From contig JAEYVW010000213.1 in NCBI GenBank assembly GCA_023429365.1, forward strand, positions 1 to 9,698: a stretch of DNA of 9,698 nucleotides. Direction: 5' to 3'. Each line of letters starts with the position of its first letter. Within the stretch, counting starts at the first letter, position 1. The translations under genes and the position numbers were made by a program. Below the pieces are notes generated by a model that saw only the letters and a list, made by a program, of their open reading frames with translations, searched no databases and was not told the DNA's origin. This document shows, piece after piece, positions 5,966 to 9,698 of the stretch. The stretch comes from Bacteroidota bacterium. GTDB taxonomy: Bacteria; Bacteroidota; Bacteroidia; Chitinophagales; Chitinophagaceae.

Positions 5966-6100
5966 TACTGGATGCTGGATGCTGGATACTGGATGCTAGA
6001 TACTGGATACTAGATACTGGATTCCTGATGATGGATACTGGATATTGGAAACTAAAGTGCCAGCATCCAGCATCTAATATCTAGTATCTGGTATCTGGTA
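5964..6100. repeat. 7-bp tandem repeat array with an inverted arm, filling a convergent gap
   Basis: Eight consecutive heptamers of the form GATRCTR (mostly GATACTG or GATGCTG) run from 5964 to 6019. Two more follow at 6033-6046, and an inverted arm of CAGCATC/TAGTATC/TGGTATC units lies at 6061-6100. The arms can pair into a long imperfect hairpin with variable register. The array begins on the last two bases of the yiaA stop and ends 2 bp before the stop of the META gene (6103-6105), so it occupies the whole gap. It could act as a bidirectional terminator or a REP-like element. Similar GGATACTGGATGCTGG-type repeats occur in other Bacteroidota genomes. Confidence 0.8.
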
Positions 6101-6102
6101 GC

Positions 6103-6513
6103 CTAGAACCTCCTTGCTCTAAGAACCAAAACGACATTCCTCTTTTTCTTCAGGACAAGATCTTCGCCTCTTATTTCATAGCGGTTGACATTGGCCAGTT
6201 CGGCCAGGAACACATTTTCAAATTCCATATCACCACATAACATTTTGGTTGAATTCACATCCCGGAACTGGACACTGTTCTTGTCAAGCGTGTAGGAGCC
6301 ATTTATCTGGTTGCAACCACCATTGCCGGTAAACAGTTTTTGTTCGGTATCGAATTCGATATAGGCATCCCTCCGGCCGCCGCTTTGCTGCACTGGTACG
6401 CCTTTCATCTCCACCAGTACCCAGCGACTACGGCCCCAATAGGCATCCGGCGCAAGTTTGGGACTACACTGTATAAAGCTTATCGCGATGGCAATTACAA
6501 AGAGGTATTTCAT
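6103..6513 (-). CDS. META-domain lipoprotein (HslJ-like)
   Basis: A 136-residue protein. Residues 1-16 are a lipoprotein signal (MKYLFVIAIAISFIQC) with the lipid-bearing Cys16, so it should be membrane-anchored outside the cytoplasm. Residues about 30-134 are a META domain, shown by SRWVLVEMKG, YIEFDTEQKLFTGNGGCNQINGSYTL, STKMLCGDMEFENVFLAEL and EDLVLKK. The GGCN and TxxxC pattern is diagnostic, and Cys67 and Cys93 could pair. E. coli HslJ, the best-known relative, is a heat-inducible outer-membrane-associated protein linked to novobiocin resistance. A similar role here is only a family-level suggestion. The ATG at 6513 was chosen because it begins the signal peptide; the frame is open upstream to 6561 but that would bury the signal. 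The 3' end abuts the heptamer repeat array. Confidence 0.9.
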   Translation of the reverse strand: MKYLFVIAIAISFIQCSPKLAPDAYWGRSRWVLVEMKGVPVQQSGGRRDAYIEFDTEQKLFTGNGGCNQINGSYTLDKNSVQFRDVNSTKMLCGDMEFENVFLAELANVNRYEIRGEDLVLKKKRNVVLVLRARRF

Positions 6514-6543
6514 GGCGTGATATATTTTTTCAGATGCTAGGGG

Positions 6544-6551
6544 CAAAATTA
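6544..6551 (-). promoter_or_regulatory. Predicted -7 box for the META lipoprotein gene
   Basis: The minus strand reads TAATTTTG, a perfect TAnnTTTG, 30 bases before the ATG at 6513. The nearest upstream TTG is only 14 bases away, not the usual 19-20, so the -33 element is missing or weak. Confidence 0.4.
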
Positions 6552-6657
6552 GGTGATTCACCGCTCAAATCTGATGACCTTAAAGCCAGTTTTTCGATTC
6601 CTGAATACATGCCGTTAAACATTCGGCGTAAAGTTCCTAAAGCAAAATAAATGTAGC

Positions 6658-7044
6658 ATGGAAACCAATTTTATCTCCAGGGTTTGGCATATACCTTCAC
6701 TGATAGGTAACGCCGTTCCAGGCGTTCTTGTATGGGACAATGGAAAAATCCTTTTTATTACAGAAGATGGGATTGAGTTCAATGTATGGCGGGAGGAACT
6801 CAGTTCGGTCAAATGGCCTTTTTTAAGAATGGGTATGGGATTCGATGCTGTCGTAAACGGGAAAAAATATAAGTTCAGTTTCTCCAAACCCAACCATAGT
6901 TCACCCGATATTTATTACTCCGCCGGGTCACCCTACCCTAAAGTTTCTTACGCAGGGCAGGGTTTCCATGACCTGAGCAGCCTGGGCACTATCAAAACAG
7001 ACAGGGCAACCACGCGCAAATGGAAAAAGCTTCTGAAAGGATAG
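6658..7044 (+). CDS. Small protein of unknown function, possibly PH/GRAM-like
   Basis: A 128-residue protein that I cannot assign firmly. There is no signal peptide or membrane segment, so it should be cytosolic. Residues about 20-80 look like alternating beta strands (VPGVLVWDNGKILFIT, IEFNVWREELSSVKWPF, GFDAVVNGKKYKFSFSK). The order of a display strand, a 'read as residue type' strand and a threshold helix-like EELSSVKW recalls bacterial PH- or GRAM-like domains, but this is a guess. Residues 81-110 are Ser/Pro/Gly/Tyr-rich, and the tail is strongly basic (RKWKKLLKG). The ATG at 6658 is in the only plausible frame. Another ATG at 6651 is followed directly by TAG. The gene is divergent from the META lipoprotein (144 bp) and ends 6 bp from the convergent PEGA-like lipoprotein gene. 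No clear promoter was found. Confidence 0.65.
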   Translation: METNFISRVWHIPSLIGNAVPGVLVWDNGKILFITEDGIEFNVWREELSSVKWPFLRMGMGFDAVVNGKKYKFSFSKPNHSSPDIYYSAGSPYPKVSYAGQGFHDLSSLGTIKTDRATTRKWKKLLKG

Positions 7045-7050
7045 AGTGGC

Positions 7051-7557
7051 CTAATTGATTCTTATAAGTTTTGATTTTTGCTCTTGAGAAACATCGGCAA
7101 TATTGACGATGTTAAGTTCAGGCGCCTGGGCAGATGCGGTTGCCATTCGATCGAGAGTTTCGTCAACAACCGGATCTTGTATTTTCCACATGGCTCCGGT
7201 TATAGGATCAATGAACAACAAGCCAATCACACCACCGATCACGAGGTTACCAAAATACCAGCCGTTGAGTTTAAAGTCGATAGTTACAATTTTCTCATCA
7301 TAACCCGCGGAGCTCAACTTTACCTGGTATTGAGCCTTTGTAAAATAGCCACCACCCGATTTCAGCCTGACGGTTGTAGGACTTTTCCCCTGGTAAACGA
7401 CATGACCCTTCTTATCCGTTATTTTAATATTTGCGCCCGGAGGATCTGTTCGCAAATAAACGGGATAGGAAGATTTACTAACAATGGTAGCGCAACCTGA
7501 GAAAAATAGAATGCAGGGCAACAGGAGAAAATGCAAATCAGCTTTGATTCGTTTCAT
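7051..7557 (-). CDS. PEGA-like lipoprotein, unknown function
   Basis: A 168-residue lipoprotein. The signal sequence ends in the lipobox LFFSGC, with Cys22 as the lipidated residue. Residues about 31-96 resemble a PEGA domain: YPVYLRTDPPGANIKITDKKG with the typical PPGA turn, then GKSPTTVRLKSGGGYFTKAQYQVKLSSAGYDEK. After it comes a conserved-looking segment, LNGWYFGNLVIGGVIGLLFIDPITGAMWKI (about 97-126), whose glycine-rich hydrophobic stretch could enter a membrane or pack on one. Similar short lipoproteins with this WxxGNxxxGGxxG pattern occur in many Gram-negative bacteria without a known role. PEGA domains are usually surface-exposed, so this is probably an envelope protein. The ATG at 7557 begins the signal peptide and is preceded by a well-spaced promoter (7611-7640), so it is probably transcribed apart from the rhamnosidase gene 101 bp upstream. 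Confidence 0.85.
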   Translation of the reverse strand: MKRIKADLHFLLLPCILFFSGCATIVSKSSYPVYLRTDPPGANIKITDKKGHVVYQGKSPTTVRLKSGGGYFTKAQYQVKLSSAGYDEKIVTIDFKLNGWYFGNLVIGGVIGLLFIDPITGAMWKIQDPVVDETLDRMATASAQAPELNIVNIADVSQEQKSKLIRIN

Positions 7558-7610
7558 AACGTTACGGCGCTGCAGTTTTGAAGAAAGATGGTGGCTCGTT
7601 GCAGCAGGCG

Positions 7611-7640
7611 CAATATTATGTTTTAAAATCGAAAATTCAA
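7611..7640 (-). promoter_or_regulatory. Predicted promoter for the PEGA-like lipoprotein gene
   Basis: On the minus strand TTG (complement of 7638-7640), exactly 19 bases, then TAATATTG (complement of 7611-7618), one mismatch from TAnnTTTG. Transcription would begin near 7606, giving a leader of about 48 nt. It lies in the 101-bp gap after the rhamnosidase stop. Confidence 0.55.
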
Positions 7641-7658
7641 ATAACCCCGGATATCTCC

Positions 7659-9698
7659 CTATTGATTTACAGTAAACTCGTAACTACCCGATCCCAATTG
7701 AAGTTTAACAGCCCCGTCTTCGCTTCCTGCTACACTAATATCCCGGCGGTTACTAATTTGTTGGCCACTTTCGGAAATGGAACTCACATCAGTAGTCGGT
7801 ATGAAAACAGTGGCCGTTGTATTGGCAGGTATGATGATATCCAGTGTGAGTTTACTATTATCAAGCTTCCACCCACTGTGCAGCTTACCATAGTAGGTTT
7901 GTAGAGTAGCGGCAGCATGTCCAAGTTTTTCATTGACATGTGGCCGAATAATGATCTTTTTATATCCAGTCTTCTCCTCATCCGTGTCAAGCCCTGCCAC
8001 CACCCTGTACATCCAGTCTCCGATGGCGCCATAGGCGTAGTGGTTAAAAGAGTTCATCCCCGGCGTCTGGAAGCTGCTATCAGGTTTAATTCCATCCCAT
8101 CTTTCCCAAATAGTAGTGGCACCCATTTTCACAGGATAAAGCCAGGATGGATAGGATTCCTGCAGCAGCAATGTGTAAGCCAAGTCTGTGTATCCAAAGC
8201 GACTAAGTACATGACACAGGTAGGGTGTTCCAAGGAACCCGGTTGTCAAATGATTATTGTAGCTTTTTATATTATTCGCCAGGGTTTCCGCGGCTTTAGC
8301 ACGCAATGATTCAGGAAGCATATCAAAATGTAGTGCCAGCACATAAGCTGTTTGTGTACCCGATACCAGCCGTCCATTTGGAGTGACATACTCTTTTAAG
8401 AAAGCGTCTTTGATATTTTTTAAAAGGGCCTGATATCTTATCACATCCTCTGCCCTGCCCAATACTTTCGCCGTTTTAACGATGAGTTCTGTTGAATGAG
8501 CAAAGAAACTTTGTGCAATGAGGTATTTGTCTGTAACTGCCGAGCGGCCATCGTTATCATCAAATGGCCGGTAAAAAAGCCAGTCGCCAAAATGAAAACC
8601 TTTATTCCAGAGATTATCCACGCTATTTCTTTCCATATACCCCACCCAGGACTTCATACTTTCGTACTGGTCTTCCAAAACCTTTCTATCACCGTAGGCC
8701 AGGTACATATCCCAGGGTATGATGGTAGCTGCATCAGCCCATCCGGTAGATCCGGCGGAATTTTCATTCAACACATTTGGGATTACAAAAGGCACGCTAC
8801 CATTTATCTGGTCAGCCGCAAGATCTTTCAGCCATTTGGCAAAGAAATTATTCACGCCGAAATTGAAAGCAGCGGTGCGCGAAAATGCCTGCGCATCACC
8901 TGTCCAGCCAAGTCGTTCGTCACGCTGCGGGCAATCAGTGGGTACATCCAGGAAATTACCACGCTGCCCCCATTGAATATTATGTTGCAATTGGTTGATC
9001 AAAGGATGCGATGAAATAAAACTACCTGTCGGTTTCATCGCAGAATACAAGGCCACGGCTGTGAAATTATCTTCATTGATCGCGCCGGTGAACCCGCTTA
9101 TTTTAATATAGCGAAAACCAAAAAATGTAAAAGACGGTTCAAATACTTCTTCCTGCCCGCCCTTTAGGTAATAGGTAGCTTTTGCTTTTGCACCGCGTAA
9201 ATTATCGAGATAAAAATTGCCTTCCTTATCCAACACTTCAGCATGTTGTATGATGATACTGTCCCCGGCGTTGCCCCTGAGTTTGACGGTTACCCAGCCA
9301 ACAAGGTTTTGCCCAAAATCAATAACCTGCTCCCCTTTTGGTGTCTTAAAAATTTTAAGTGGTTTAAACGTTTCATGTTTTTTTATGGGTTCGTTGTAAG
9401 TACCCACCAGGTTGTCAAGTGGGTAATCCCGCTGTTTTACCCCTGCCCATCCACTATCATCATAACCGCCCATGAGCCAGCCCGCTTTTTCAGCCCTTGC
9501 GTCATATGTTTCACCATGATAAATTTCTGTATAACGCACAGCGCCGGTTGATGATTTCCAACTACCGTTGGATACAATCAACTCAGAACTTCCATCAGTA
9601 TAGCTGATATGCAGCTGAACCAATATGCCCAATTTATCACCGTAAATATTCTTCCTGTTTTCCCAGGCAAGATTACTGCGATACCAGCCATTTCCTAC
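7659..9698 (-). CDS. GH78 alpha-L-rhamnosidase, 5' partial
   Basis: The frame stays open to the right edge, so the start is outside; 679 C-terminal residues are visible of perhaps 880-920. It hydrolyses terminal alpha-L-rhamnose from plant or microbial polysaccharides and glycosides by an inverting mechanism. In order it shows the end of the N-terminal rhamnosidase module (GNGWYRSNLAWENRKNIYGD), the concanavalin-like module (FDFGQNLVGW-type motif, here VIDFGQNLVGWVTVKL), the (alpha/alpha)6 barrel, and the C-terminal beta module (RPHVNEKLGHAAATL onward). The catalytic region PTDCPQRDERLGWTGDA is intact, with the general-acid Glu at codon 8916-8918. The second acidic residue, in TIWERWDG, is at 8103-8105. 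The enzyme therefore looks active. Localisation cannot be seen because the signal region is missing. No SusC/SusD genes or other glycosidases lie in the window, but a polysaccharide locus could continue to the right. Confidence 0.95.
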   Translation of the reverse strand, partial: VGNGWYRSNLAWENRKNIYGDKLGILVQLHISYTDGSSELIVSNGSWKSSTGAVRYTEIYHGETYDARAEKAGWLMGGYDDSGWAGVKQRDYPLDNLVGTYNEPIKKHETFKPLKIFKTPKGEQVIDFGQNLVGWVTVKLRGNAGDSIIIQHAEVLDKEGNFYLDNLRGAKAKATYYLKGGQEEVFEPSFTFFGFRYIKISGFTGAINEDNFTAVALYSAMKPTGSFISSHPLINQLQHNIQWGQRGNFLDVPTDCPQRDERLGWTGDAQAFSRTAAFNFGVNNFFAKWLKDLAADQINGSVPFVIPNVLNENSAGSTGWADAATIIPWDMYLAYGDRKVLEDQYESMKSWVGYMERNSVDNLWNKGFHFGDWLFYRPFDDNDGRSAVTDKYLIAQSFFAHSTELIVKTAKVLGRAEDVIRYQALLKNIKDAFLKEYVTPNGRLVSGTQTAYVLALHFDMLPESLRAKAAETLANNIKSYNNHLTTGFLGTPYLCHVLSRFGYTDLAYTLLLQESYPSWLYPVKMGATTIWERWDGIKPDSSFQTPGMNSFNHYAYGAIGDWMYRVVAGLDTDEEKTGYKKIIIRPHVNEKLGHAAATLQTYYGKLHSGWKLDNSKLTLDIIIPANTTATVFIPTTDVSSISESGQQISNRRDISVAGSEDGAVKLQLGSGSYEFTVNQ

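Noticed and set aside
7917..9014. Long plus-strand open frames opposite the rhamnosidase
   Set aside because: They are antisense shadows of a strongly conserved GH78 coding frame and show no protein-like features.
7659..9698. Polysaccharide utilisation locus
   Set aside because: Only the GH78 enzyme is visible; there are no SusC/SusD pairs, sensors or further glycosidases in the window, so a locus cannot be claimed.

Overview
The window looks like a chromosomal segment of a Bacteroidota bacterium, most likely in or near the Chitinophagaceae. The evidence is the protein content (CHAT protein with a C-terminal membrane anchor, Bacteroidetes-type PhnA/YjdM, HisKA_3-type PAS kinase, GH78 rhamnosidase, META and PEGA-like lipoproteins). 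Several start sites also carry promoters of the Bacteroidetes type, TTG-N19/20-TAnnTTTG, and Shine-Dalgarno sequences are largely absent. No rRNA, tRNA, CRISPR array, IS element or phage gene was seen.

Layout: the window opens inside a CHAT-domain protein (+, 5' end missing). It converges at 6 bp on an SRPBCC/AHSA1-like protein (-). A 411-bp gap (1122-1532) follows, holding two pairs of 9-bp-periodic repeats in inverted orientation and a good promoter for a PhnA/YjdM-family zinc-ribbon protein (+). Next is a secreted protein built from 23-residue repeats (-), divergent from an unrecognised helical, coiled-coil-like protein (+). That protein ends 3 bp from a PAS/HisKA_3 protein (-) that keeps its phospho-acceptor histidine but lacks the ATP-binding boxes.

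Divergent from the kinase-like gene is a Crp/Fnr-family regulator (+, TTG start). It is followed by a perfect 8-4-8 palindrome with TTGAC/GTCAA cores and then a YiaA-type membrane protein (+). The palindrome centre lies about 41 bp upstream of the start point predicted from a perfect TAnnTTTG box, which is the classical class II position for a Crp/Fnr activator. The regulator has the E-x-x-S-R recognition-helix pattern that reads TTGA half-sites. This is the most specific functional link in the window.

An array of 7-bp repeats with an inverted arm fills the space between the yiaA stop and the stop of a META-domain lipoprotein (-). The rest holds a small unrecognised protein (+), a PEGA-like lipoprotein (-) and the C-terminal three quarters of a GH78 alpha-L-rhamnosidase (-), which runs off the right edge. 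Most genes are single units in alternating orientation, so apart from the regulator/yiaA pair there is little sign of a shared pathway. I did not see a complete novel multi-gene system. The best leads are the Crp/Fnr-palindrome-yiaA circuit, the ATPase-less kinase and the two intergenic repeat families.
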